Source of the DNA: Mucilaginibacter sp.
GTDB taxonomy: Bacteria > Bacteroidota > Bacteroidia > Sphingobacteriales > Sphingobacteriaceae
Reading direction: 5' to 3'
NCBI GenBank assembly: GCA_031292485.1
Contig: JARLHA010000034.1
Coordinates: 1-64,000 of the forward strand
DNA length: 64,000 nucleotides
Shown here: positions 44,164 to 52,937 of the stretch, piece after piece
Layout: each line of letters opens with the position of its first letter
Position numbering within the stretch: the first letter of the stretch is position 1
Position numbers and translations under genes: made by a program
Notes under the pieces: model-generated
Seen by the model: the letters and a program-made list of their open reading frames with translations, nothing else
Told to the model about the DNA's origin: nothing
Databases searched by the model: none

Positions 44164-46524
44164 ATTAAGAACAAGGCTTCCTCATTTATTAATATCGGTG
44201 GCCTTGCCGTAGGCATGGCTGTGGCTATGCTGATTGGTTTGTGGATATGGGACGAACTATCATTCGATAAAAGCTTCCCCAACCATGATCGTATCGCAAT
44301 GGTGATGCAAAACCAGTGGATAAACAATGAGACCGACACCTGGAACAGCCAGGGCTATCCCCTGGGCCCTCACCTTCGCAGCGAATATGGGGCTGATTTT
44401 AAGCACGTGATCATGTCGTCGTGGACCGGCGGGCATATCTTATCTTATGGCGACAAAAACTTAAAAATAGCCGGCAATTTTATGGAATCGGGCATTACCG
44501 ATATGCTGTCGCTGAAAATGATCAGCGGCAACCGTAATGGTTTAAACGACCCTAAATCCATACTGCTTTCCGCATCGTCGGCCAAAGCCATTTTCGGCAA
44601 TGCCGATCCAATGGACAAAACCATAAAGATCGATCACGATAACGTTCTGACAGTTAAGGTAACGGGTGTTTATAAAGACCTGCCTGAAAACTCCTCTTTT
44701 GGCGACCTGGCTTTCATTTCACCCTGGCAATTGCTGGTAAAAGACCAACACTATGATACCCGGTTTAATAACCCATGGGGGGCAAGCTGGTTCCAAACCC
44801 TGGTGCAAATTGCCGATCGCGCCAATATGGCCAGGGTTTCGGCTAAGATCAAAAATATCAAAATGAACGACCTTGTACGCAACCATAACAACGATGCGCG
44901 GTTCAGGCCGGTCATCTTCCTTCATCCTATGAATAAGTGGCACCTGTATTCCGATTTTAAAAACGGCGTAAATACCGGAGGGGATATTCAATATGTATGG
45001 TTGTTTGGTATAATTGGCCTGTTTGTGCTATTGCTGGCCTGCATCAATTTTATGAACCTGAGCACAGCCCGTTCCGAAAAACGGGCCAAAGAAGTAGGCA
45101 TACGCAAATCAGTAGGCTCCGTTCGCTCCCAGCTTGTCGCCCAGTTCTATTGCGAGTCGTTGCTGATCGCGGCGTTTTCTTTCCTGTTCGCCTTGTTGTT
45201 TGTGCAATTATCCCTGCCATTCTTCAATGAGGTAGCCGGCAAAAAAGTGTCAATTCCATGGGAAAACCCTTTGTTCTGGCTGAGTGGTATTGGCTTTACG
45301 CTCTTTACCGGGCTGGTGGCAGGTAGTTACCCGGCTTTATACCTATCATCATTTAACCCTGTAAAAGTATTAAAAGGCACCTTCCGGGCCGGCCGGCTCG
45401 CCTCCATACCGCGACAGGTTTTGGTGGTGATGCAGTTTACGGTTTCAATCATATTGATTATCGGCACTATCATCGTTTTTAACCAGATACAATATGCAAA
45501 AAACCGGCCCATTGGCTATAGCGTCAATGGCCTCATGATTGTGCCTTTGCAAACCGATATAATTGGCAAACAATATGATGCGGTAAAAAACGATCTGCTG
45601 GCAAGCGGCGTAGTGAAATCGGTTTCACGGTCCGAGACTCGTATAACCGACGGTGATGACACTAACGGCGGATTTACCTGGGAAGGCAAAGACCCGGCCT
45701 TGCAGGAAAACTTTAAGAGTATGGGTATTTCTCCGGAATTTGGCAAAACTGTCAGATGGGAAATAAAAGAAGGGCGAGACTTTAACCCAGCCTTTCTGAG
45801 CGACTCATCGGGTTTTATTATCAATGAAGCAGCCGTAAAATACCTTGGCTTCAAAAACCCAATCGGCCAAACCATCACCTGGGTCGGCAACGGCAAATAC
45901 AGGATCATCGGGGTAGTAAAAGACATGGTTAGCGAGTCGGCTTACCAGCCCGTTGAGCAAACTTTCTTTTACCTGCATAAAGGGCTAAACAATGTCGATA
46001 TCAGGCTCGATGCCAATACAAGCGCCCATGACGCTATCAACAAGATCGGGGCTATTTTCAAGAAATATGACCCGTCAAGCCCGTTTGAGTACAGTTTCGC
46101 TGACGACGATTACGCCAAAAAATTTGATAATGAAGAGCGTATAGGCAAACTATCGAGCACCTTTGCGGGGCTGGCCATTTTCATCAGTTGCCTGGGCTTG
46201 TTCGGTATGGCATCCTTTACCGCCGAACAACGCATAAAGGAAATAGGTATCCGAAAGGTTTTGGGTGCCACAGTTCTTAACCTGTGGCAATTGCTCTCGA
46301 AGGATTTTGTGATACTGGTTACCATTTCGCTGCTGATCGCGGCGCCCGTTTCCTGGTATTTTATGCACAAATGGCTGCAGGGCTATCAGTACCGTACGCC
46401 AATAACCTGGTGGGTATTTGCAATTACGGGCATAGGTGCAATGCTTATCACATTCCTAACGGTTAGCTATCAAAGCATTAAAGCGGCGCTGGCCAACCCC
46501 GTGAAGAGTTTAAAAACGGAGTAG
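44125..46524 (+). CDS. FtsX/MacB-type ABC permease 6 of 8
   Basis: A 799-residue protein in the close subgroup. Signatures are EVGIRKSVGS near residue 322 and EIGIRKVLGAT near 705; it ends NPVKSLKTE. Its last 69 bases plus the gap to permease 7 are repeated almost exactly after permease 7 (46456-46612 against 48917-49080), so permease 7 is bracketed by direct repeats. The start is nearly identical to permease 5. Confidence 0.92.
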   Translation: MIKNYLKIAWRNLIKNKASSFINIGGLAVGMAVAMLIGLWIWDELSFDKSFPNHDRIAMVMQNQWINNETDTWNSQGYPLGPHLRSEYGADFKHVIMSSWTGGHILSYGDKNLKIAGNFMESGITDMLSLKMISGNRNGLNDPKSILLSASSAKAIFGNADPMDKTIKIDHDNVLTVKVTGVYKDLPENSSFGDLAFISPWQLLVKDQHYDTRFNNPWGASWFQTLVQIADRANMARVSAKIKNIKMNDLVRNHNNDARFRPVIFLHPMNKWHLYSDFKNGVNTGGDIQYVWLFGIIGLFVLLLACINFMNLSTARSEKRAKEVGIRKSVGSVRSQLVAQFYCESLLIAAFSFLFALLFVQLSLPFFNEVAGKKVSIPWENPLFWLSGIGFTLFTGLVAGSYPALYLSSFNPVKVLKGTFRAGRLASIPRQVLVVMQFTVSIILIIGTIIVFNQIQYAKNRPIGYSVNGLMIVPLQTDIIGKQYDAVKNDLLASGVVKSVSRSETRITDGDDTNGGFTWEGKDPALQENFKSMGISPEFGKTVRWEIKEGRDFNPAFLSDSSGFIINEAAVKYLGFKNPIGQTITWVGNGKYRIIGVVKDMVSESAYQPVEQTFFYLHKGLNNVDIRLDANTSAHDAINKIGAIFKKYDPSSPFEYSFADDDYAKKFDNEERIGKLSSTFAGLAIFISCLGLFGMASFTAEQRIKEIGIRKVLGATVLNLWQLLSKDFVILVTISLLIAAPVSWYFMHKWLQGYQYRTPITWWVFAITGIGAMLITFLTVSYQSIKAALANPVKSLKTE

Positions 46525-46612
46525 GAACGCCATTGGTCATTTGTCATTGATACAGGCGGCCAAACAGAATGACTAATGACGCGAAGCAAATGACTAATGA
46601 CCAAATAAAATG
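46456..46612 (+). repeat. Direct repeat before permease 7 (copy A)
   Basis: It covers the last 69 bases of permease 6 (from CTAACGGTTAGCTATCAAAG), the whole 85-bp gap and the ATG of permease 7. It matches 48917-49080 with about five substitutions and one 7-base insertion (an extra CCAATGA) in the second copy. Confidence 0.8.
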
Positions 46613-48985
46613 ATAAAAAATTATTTCAAAATCGCGTTTCGCAATCTTTTGAAGAACAAAACGCATTCGATTATCAATATTGTCAGCTTGTCTACAGGTA
46701 TGACCGTCGCTATTTTAATAGGTTTGTGGATCTGGAATGAACTCTCCTTCGACAAGTACCATAAAAACTATGACCGCATTGCCAGGGTAATGCAAAACCA
46801 AACGCTGAATGGCGAAACTGCAAGCCTTAAAGCGATGCCCATCCCTGTAGCAGAACAGCTGCGCCAGCAGTACGGGGATAATTTCAAATATGTAGTATTG
46901 TCTTCATGGACCAATGCCCATCAGCTTACATTTAAGGACAAAAGCTTATCGGCCCAGGGTAATTATATGGAATCAGCTGCCCCGGAGATGCTGACATTGA
47001 AAATGTTAAAAGGTACACGGTTAGCGTTAAAAGATCCTTCGGCCATTATTCTTTCTGCTTCGATCTCCACAGCCATTTTTGGCAATGCAGACCCAATGAA
47101 CAAACCTTTGAAATTAGATGATCAAAACCTGAAGGTTGCCGGCGTATTTGAAGACCTGCCCGCAAATACCACCTTCAATAATGTTTTATTTATTGCCTCA
47201 TGGGAGGCATACGCCAGCACGGATGAAGTAAAACAGGCAGCCGGGGATTGGAACCAAAATTCTTTCCAGATTTTTGCCCAGGTTGCCGGATCGGCTGATA
47301 TGGCTACCGTTTCTTCGAAAATCAGGCAGGTAAAATTTAACCATGAAGACTCCGATGGAAAAAAAGTTAACCCCGAAGTGTTTTTATACCCGATGAACCG
47401 CTGGCACTTATACGCTGAATTTAAAAACGGGATAAATACCGGCGGAGATATTAAATATGTTTGGCTCTTTGCTATAACCGGCATTTTTGTATTAGTGCTC
47501 GCCTGCATCAATTTTATGAACCTAAGTACCGCACGCTCCGAAAAACGGGCTAAGGAAGTAGGCATCAGAAAAGCAATGGGTTCCATGCGCGGCCAGCTAA
47601 TCGCCCAGTTTTTGGGGGAATCGTTGTTGATGGCTATTTTGGCATTTGGTCTGTCGTTATTTATCACCCAGCTTTTAATTCCATTTTTCAATGAATTGGC
47701 CGGCAAGCAAATGTCCATATTGTGGACCAAACCAATGTTCTGGATCCTGGGATCAGGGTTTACGGTGATTTGCGGCTTATTTGCAGGCAGCTATCCTGCA
47801 TTTTATTTGTCATCCTTTAAACCGGTTAAAGTATTGAAAGGCACCCTAAAGGCCGGCAAATGGGCCGGCTTGCCGCGCAAGGGCCTTGTGGTTGTTCAAT
47901 TTACATTCTCCATCACGATGATCATCGGAACGATCATTGTCTTCCGCCAGGTTCAATTTGCTAAAGATCGCCCTGTTGGCTACAGCCGCGACGGGCTTGT
48001 TATTGTGCGGCCGTATACAGAAGATATTCATCACCACATTCAGGCCTTTAGAAACGACCTGCTTGAAACCGGCTTAATTTCGGAGACCGCCGAATCGGGC
48101 AACCAGATCACCAAAGGCAGCCGGACAAGCGGCGGTTTTAAATGGCAGGGAAAGGACCCAAATATGAAGGATGAGTTTGCTACATTCGCCGTTACGCCGG
48201 AATATGGAAAGACCATTGGCTGGCAATTCAGGGCCGGAAATGATTTTTCAAATGCCGGAACATCAAGTTTAAACGAAATCGTTTTAAATGAAACGGCTGT
48301 AAAATATATGGGGCTGCATAATCCCGTAGGTCAGATTATCAGGTGGGACGATAAACAATATACCGTAAAAGGCATTGCTAAAGACATTGTGGTTGAGTCG
48401 CCTTATGAACCCATTAAGCCAACCGTTTTTTACACTACTACGCAAGCCGGCCCGTTAAACATCCGCATCAATCCAAAAGTGGGTGCAGCCAAAGCAATAA
48501 GCGCCATCGAAACCATTTACAAAAAGTACGCACCCGGCCAACCCTTTGATTACCAGTTTGCAGACGAGGCTTATGCTAGAAAATTTGATAACGAGGAACG
48601 TTTAGGTAAGCTGGCCAGTTCATTTGCCATGCTTGCCATTTTTATCAGCTGCCTGGGTTTGTTTGGTATGGCCAGCTTTATGGCCGAACAGCGCACCAAA
48701 GAAATTGGTGTGCGAAAAGTATTGGGAGCATCAGTATTTAACCTGTGGCAACTGCTATCCAAAGATTTTGTGTTACTGATCGTCATATCATTGCTTATTG
48801 CAACCCCGGTTTCCTACTATTTTATGCATAACTGGCTTCAAAATTATACGTACCGCTCTAACCCGGCCTGGTGGATATTTGCTGTAACCGGCGCGGGGGC
48901 AATACTGATCACATTACTAACGGTTAGCTATCAAAGCATTAAAGCGGCGCTGGCCAACCCCGTGAAGAGTTTGAAGACGGAGTAG
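46610..48985 (+). CDS. FtsX/MacB-type ABC permease 7 of 8
   Basis: A 791-residue protein, shortest of the array and in the close subgroup. Signatures are EVGIRKAMGS near residue 313 and EIGVRKVLGAS near 697. It begins MIKNYFKIAFRNLLKNKTHS and has VSLSTGMTVAILIGLWIW in TM1. It is flanked by about 160-bp direct repeats and could be lost or amplified by one recombination. The preceding gap can fold TTGGTCATTTGTCATT (46533-46548) with AATGACTAATGACCAA (46589-46604) just before the start codon. Confidence 0.92.
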   Translation: MIKNYFKIAFRNLLKNKTHSIINIVSLSTGMTVAILIGLWIWNELSFDKYHKNYDRIARVMQNQTLNGETASLKAMPIPVAEQLRQQYGDNFKYVVLSSWTNAHQLTFKDKSLSAQGNYMESAAPEMLTLKMLKGTRLALKDPSAIILSASISTAIFGNADPMNKPLKLDDQNLKVAGVFEDLPANTTFNNVLFIASWEAYASTDEVKQAAGDWNQNSFQIFAQVAGSADMATVSSKIRQVKFNHEDSDGKKVNPEVFLYPMNRWHLYAEFKNGINTGGDIKYVWLFAITGIFVLVLACINFMNLSTARSEKRAKEVGIRKAMGSMRGQLIAQFLGESLLMAILAFGLSLFITQLLIPFFNELAGKQMSILWTKPMFWILGSGFTVICGLFAGSYPAFYLSSFKPVKVLKGTLKAGKWAGLPRKGLVVVQFTFSITMIIGTIIVFRQVQFAKDRPVGYSRDGLVIVRPYTEDIHHHIQAFRNDLLETGLISETAESGNQITKGSRTSGGFKWQGKDPNMKDEFATFAVTPEYGKTIGWQFRAGNDFSNAGTSSLNEIVLNETAVKYMGLHNPVGQIIRWDDKQYTVKGIAKDIVVESPYEPIKPTVFYTTTQAGPLNIRINPKVGAAKAISAIETIYKKYAPGQPFDYQFADEAYARKFDNEERLGKLASSFAMLAIFISCLGLFGMASFMAEQRTKEIGVRKVLGASVFNLWQLLSKDFVLLIVISLLIATPVSYYFMHNWLQNYTYRSNPAWWIFAVTGAGAILITLLTVSYQSIKAALANPVKSLKTE

Positions 48986-49080
48986 GAACGTCATTGGTCA
49001 TTTGTCATTGATACAGGCGGCCAAACAGAATGACTAATGACGCGAAGCAAATGACCAATGACCAATGACAAAATAAAATG
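48917..49080 (+). repeat. Direct repeat after permease 7 (copy B)
   Basis: Second copy of the unit at 46456-46612, here the 3' end of permease 7 plus the gap and ATG of permease 8. Recombination between the copies would remove or duplicate exactly one permease gene in frame. Confidence 0.8.
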
Positions 49081-51555
49081 ATAAAGATACATTTCAAAAT
49101 TGCATGGCGTATTTTAATGCGTCAAAAAACATTTTCGCTTGTTAATATCCTTGGCCTTGCCATCGGGATGGCGGCTTGCCTGCTGATTGTACAATACATC
49201 AGCTTTGAGCGTAGTTATGATAACTTCCATGTTAATGCCAACCGCATTTACCGCATTAAGCATCAAAACTACAGCCAGGGTAATTTAATTGAAAATTTGC
49301 CACGGACCTATTCTGCCGTCGGCCCGGCTTTGAAATCTCAATTTCCTGAAGTACAGGAAATGACCAGGATAGTAAAAATGACGGGGTTGACCACCGCCCG
49401 GCAGCCAAACGGCTCATTGGTAGCTTTTAACGAAAAAAGTATTTATGTGGCCGATCCGTCGTTTTTACGCCTTTTCTCATTTCCGATGAAAGAGGGCTCG
49501 CCTGGCGCGCTTCAAAATCCAAATACCGTTGTTATAACTGCAGCAACAGCCAAAAAATATTTCCCTAACCAGGAAGCTATTGGCAAAACCATTAATTTAC
49601 AGGAACAAAACTCGGGCACCAATATCACGGCCACTGTAACGGGGATATGTAAAAACGTACCGGCAAATTCACAGCTACAATTTGATTTTGTATTTTCCGG
49701 AGACCAAAAGGCAGGCAACTGGAGTTACCCGGACAGTTATACCTACATTCAACTATCGCCAAATACAAACCCGAAAGCTTTTGAAGCCAAACTCTCGGCT
49801 TTTTTAAAAAGCAGCATCAGCCTGATCAGCAAAACCAACAATAACAGCAATACACAGGGCAAAAGTGATTTAAATAATATATCATTAACGCTACAGCCAC
49901 TCAGGGATATCCATCTGTATTCAAACCTGACAGATGAGATCAGCCCCGGCGGCAACGGCAGCATGGTTTGGTACCTGGGTATTATCGCCGCGCTGATATT
50001 AATAATTGCCTATGTCAATTACCTAAACCTAACCACTGCCAAAGTGATGGAAAGGGCCAAAGAAGTGGGGGTCCGAAAAGTATTGGGGTCGCAGCGGGCG
50101 CAACTGATCAAACAATTTTTGTTCGAGTCATTCCTGCTGAATATCATTAGTTTGGCAACAGCCGCATTTATCGTATCACTGGCTATGCCCTGGTTCAGTA
50201 AATTGTGCGGGGTAGATTTAAACTTTGATTTATGGAAGAATCTTTCCTTTTTAGCCGCATTTATTACCATATTAGCGGCAGGCGTACTGTTATCTGCTAT
50301 CTATCCGGCGCTTATACTCTCCAGTTATAAACCCGTACAGGTATTAAAAGGAAAGTTCATGAATTCGGCGCAGCGCATAACACTCCGGAAAGCTTTGGTG
50401 GTTTTCCAGTTTGCCGCAACTATTACCTTTATGATTGGCACATTGGTGGTTTACCGGCAGGTGAATTACATGAAAAACCAAAACAAAGGGATGAATATGA
50501 AACAGACCCTCATCGTGGTAGCGCCGCAAAATGTAAGGGCCACCGACCTGGATAACCTGAAATACAGGGCTAAGGACAGCACCTTTCAAACCGAATTATC
50601 GCTGAACCCGCAGGTGCAAAGCATCACCTCGTCATCCAGCATACCCGGACAGATCATCGATTATATCATGGCGTATACCAGCCACGCGCAAATGGCCGGC
50701 GAAAAAAGCCTTAGGCTTTCCACCTTTGAAATTGGCAGCAAATTCATCGATCAATTCGGCATCAAGCTGGTTGCCGGTGATAAATTTACAGCAGATAGCT
50801 GGAACCGTAAAACACCTGCCATGATGCTGAATGAAGCCGCCGTCACTTCGCTTGGCTTCAAAAATGCTAAAGAGGCCATCGGTAAACTGGTAGAAACGAA
50901 GAACGGCAGGGGGCGGGTTTTTCAGAATGAAATTGTGGGGGTGATCCAAAACTTCCATCAAATGTCGCTAAAAGACGACTTCACCCCTATTGTTTTCAGG
51001 TTGAGCGATCCGGGCAGCATTACCCATTACGAACTGAAATTAAAAAGCAGCAATATACCGCAGGCCATTGCGCAGGTTGAAAAAACCTACAAAAGGACCT
51101 ACCCGGAATCAGCTTTTGAATATTTCTTTTTAGACGACTTTTTCAACCAGCAATATAATGCCGAACAGCATTTCGGACAGGTATTTACCCTGTTTTCGGG
51201 CTTTGCTGTTTTTGTGGCCTGCCTGGGTTTATTTGGATTAACCCTCACCACTATTACTCAACGGATAAAAGAAATTGGCATCCGCAAAGTATTGGGTGCT
51301 TCGGTTGCAAATATACTGTTGCTTATTTCAAAAGATTTTATCGGCCTGATTGCTACTGCCGCCATAATTGCTTTTCCGTTAGCTTATTGGGGCAGCAATC
51401 AGTGGCTGCAAGGTTATAAATTCCGCATCCACTTTGATGCATGGTATTTTATCCTCCCTGTGCTTGCCGCTTTTTTATTGACGGCTATAACTATTAGTTA
51501 CCAAAGCATCAGGGCGGCAATCGCAAACCCGGTGCGGAGTTTGAAAACAGAGTAA
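49078..51555 (+). CDS. FtsX/MacB-type ABC permease 8 of 8
   Basis: An 825-residue protein, longest of the array and outside the close subgroup. It starts MIKIHFKIAWRILMRQKTFS and carries EVGVRKVLGS near residue 329 and EIGIRKVLGAS near 733; it ends NPVRSLKTE. It shares QRIKEIGIRK and the first-domain words NRIYRIKHQN/YDNFHVNANRIYRI with permeases 1 and 3. Although diverged in sequence, its upstream gap is almost a copy of the one before permease 7, so the spacer and the gene have different histories. Confidence 0.92.
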   Translation: MIKIHFKIAWRILMRQKTFSLVNILGLAIGMAACLLIVQYISFERSYDNFHVNANRIYRIKHQNYSQGNLIENLPRTYSAVGPALKSQFPEVQEMTRIVKMTGLTTARQPNGSLVAFNEKSIYVADPSFLRLFSFPMKEGSPGALQNPNTVVITAATAKKYFPNQEAIGKTINLQEQNSGTNITATVTGICKNVPANSQLQFDFVFSGDQKAGNWSYPDSYTYIQLSPNTNPKAFEAKLSAFLKSSISLISKTNNNSNTQGKSDLNNISLTLQPLRDIHLYSNLTDEISPGGNGSMVWYLGIIAALILIIAYVNYLNLTTAKVMERAKEVGVRKVLGSQRAQLIKQFLFESFLLNIISLATAAFIVSLAMPWFSKLCGVDLNFDLWKNLSFLAAFITILAAGVLLSAIYPALILSSYKPVQVLKGKFMNSAQRITLRKALVVFQFAATITFMIGTLVVYRQVNYMKNQNKGMNMKQTLIVVAPQNVRATDLDNLKYRAKDSTFQTELSLNPQVQSITSSSSIPGQIIDYIMAYTSHAQMAGEKSLRLSTFEIGSKFIDQFGIKLVAGDKFTADSWNRKTPAMMLNEAAVTSLGFKNAKEAIGKLVETKNGRGRVFQNEIVGVIQNFHQMSLKDDFTPIVFRLSDPGSITHYELKLKSSNIPQAIAQVEKTYKRTYPESAFEYFFLDDFFNQQYNAEQHFGQVFTLFSGFAVFVACLGLFGLTLTTITQRIKEIGIRKVLGASVANILLLISKDFIGLIATAAIIAFPLAYWGSNQWLQGYKFRIHFDAWYFILPVLAAFLLTAITISYQSIRAAIANPVRSLKTE

Positions 51556-51666
51556 TTTGAAAATTTGACGATTTGAAAATTTGAAAATGAATGTATCGCA
51601 GAAGTATTTTATGATCTTTGCCTTATCATTTTCAAATCATCAAATTAAAAATATTCAAATTAAAGA

Positions 51667-52080
51667 ATGTGGACCTGCCCCTTATGTAACCAACAATTTG
51701 TAAACACCAACCAGGTGCATTCATGCCGGGATAAGGAGCTATCAGATTTTTTAAATGGTAGAAGCGATCATACGGTGGAATTGTTTGATCATTTGTTGAG
51801 CGAATACAGGCTAATTGGCGAGGTGAAAATCCATCCCACCAAATCAATGATCTCCATCGGCGCACGGAAAAAGTTTGCCTATATCATCCAACTGGGCAAA
51901 AATTTTATTGATGTTGTTTTTCCGTTCAAACAGCCTTATAAGGATAACCTTTGCTTTAATAAAATAAAACCGGTGCCGGGCAGCGATGATTATAACCATC
52001 ACCTGCGAATTTACTTTAAGGAGGACATCAACGACGAGGTAAGGCTGTATATGAAGATGGCTTTCGAAAACGCAATCTGA
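51667..52080 (+). CDS. DUF5655 domain protein with N-terminal zinc finger
   Basis: A 137-residue protein. The N-terminus MWTCPLCNQQFVNTNQVHSC is a likely Zn site (C-x2-C ... H-x-C). The DUF5655 domain follows (ELFDHLLSEYRLIGEVKIHPTKSMISIGARKKFAYII), a small alpha/beta domain with conserved K-x-x-I-S-x-x-x-R-K-x-F. The function of the domain is not known. It is on the plus strand 111 bp after the permease array and probably independent of it. Confidence 0.85.
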   Translation: MWTCPLCNQQFVNTNQVHSCRDKELSDFLNGRSDHTVELFDHLLSEYRLIGEVKIHPTKSMISIGARKKFAYIIQLGKNFIDVVFPFKQPYKDNLCFNKIKPVPGSDDYNHHLRIYFKEDINDEVRLYMKMAFENAI

Positions 52081-52095
52081 AAATACGGGCCCGGC

Positions 52096-52284
52096 TTACC
52101 ATGCAGGTTTATCAATTGTTGCCGGCTGGTTTTTAACCAATACAAATACATTTTTTTCGCAGCGTTTGCAGAAATATATTTTCACCTGCAAAAAATACAA
52201 CGCATACCTTAAAAACCAATTGCGCCTAACCTTATGATGAAAAGGCCCACCGCAGAGGGGGCATAAAAGAGATGACTTTTTCAT
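52096..52284 (-). CDS. Zinc-ribbon microprotein A
   Basis: A 62-residue protein with CPLC at residues 8-11 and CKRC at residues 39-42, a four-cysteine ribbon. Between them is RRNWFLRYALYFLQVKIYFC. The next gene upstream encodes a paralogue with the same core. The two lie 29 bp apart on the minus strand. I recognise the RRNWF-x(n)-K-x-Y-x-C core as a small family seen in Bacteroidota but know no function. It is convergent with the DUF5655 gene. Confidence 0.65.
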   Translation of the reverse strand: MKKSSLLCPLCGGPFHHKVRRNWFLRYALYFLQVKIYFCKRCEKNVFVLVKNQPATIDKPAW

Positions 52285-52313
52285 AACGATAATAAATATG
52301 TAATAAATATTTT

Positions 52314-52553
52314 TCAGACCAGTTTATACCTGGTTTCGCCCCTGTCAGTTAACAGGATGTACCTTTTTTTAACGCAATGGCCGCAGAAATAAATTTTGAC
52401 TGGCAGAAAAAATAGTACATTCTTCAAAAACCAGTTACGCCTGATGCGGTAATGATAAACCGTTGCGCATTTATAGCACCGCAGGTATGGCTTATCAGGA
52501 TAAAAAGCTTTGTTTGCCATATGCAGGTTTGAAGGAATAGTAAAATCTTCCAT
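52314..52553 (-). CDS. Zinc-ribbon microprotein B, paralogue of the neighbour
   Basis: From ATG 52553 the product is 79 residues with CYKC near residue 27 and CGHC near residue 58 around RIRRNWFLKNVLFFLPVKIYFC. The frame extends to 52730, but the extra N-terminal part has no domain and the internal ATG fits its neighbour's size, so the short start is preferred. It is probably cotranscribed with microprotein A. Function unknown; a metal- or nucleic-acid-binding role is possible from the ribbon alone. Confidence 0.6.
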   Translation of the reverse strand: MEDFTIPSNLHMANKAFYPDKPYLRCYKCATVYHYRIRRNWFLKNVLFFLPVKIYFCGHCVKKRYILLTDRGETRYKLV

Positions 52554-52937
52554 CGTATACAGGTATTTGAGTATATAGTGCTTTCTAAAACTTTTATTAC
52601 CACAAAGTACCGCGCAATACCTGGCCTCCGAAATACCATCCTGTTGGTATTTTACAAAAATTAATTTACACGAAAATGCGTTTAACCTATTTGGACAAAA
52701 GCCATCCGGGCCAGAAACATTTAATACCAAAACCAGGGAAGTTTGGCAACTAACGGAAAGCGCCTATTATTAAAAGCACTCATCATTATAGTCGCCGGCA
52801 AGTATAAAAATGCCACAATAAGAAGTGATTTTGAGCCAATATTTTGTAATCAGCCGCATTTAGCTTAAATTCCGCTCCCGCTAAATCATTAGTTCGAAAT
52901 GGATACCTTTAACCAATAAAATAAGACATTTAACCGT
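52554..52937. other. 384-bp gap between zinc-ribbon genes and the kinase operon
   Basis: The left part is the rejected N-terminal extension of the zinc-ribbon frame. No other gene, strong hairpin or clear TAnnTTTG box was seen. Confidence 0.5.

Noticed and set aside
39066..49055. The repeated 17-mer as a CRISPR-like array
   Set aside because: The copies are about 2.5 kb apart with whole genes between them, and there are no cas genes.
52554..52730. Longer start of zinc-ribbon microprotein B
   Set aside because: The extra 59 residues match nothing in its paralogue, whose size fits the internal ATG at 52553.
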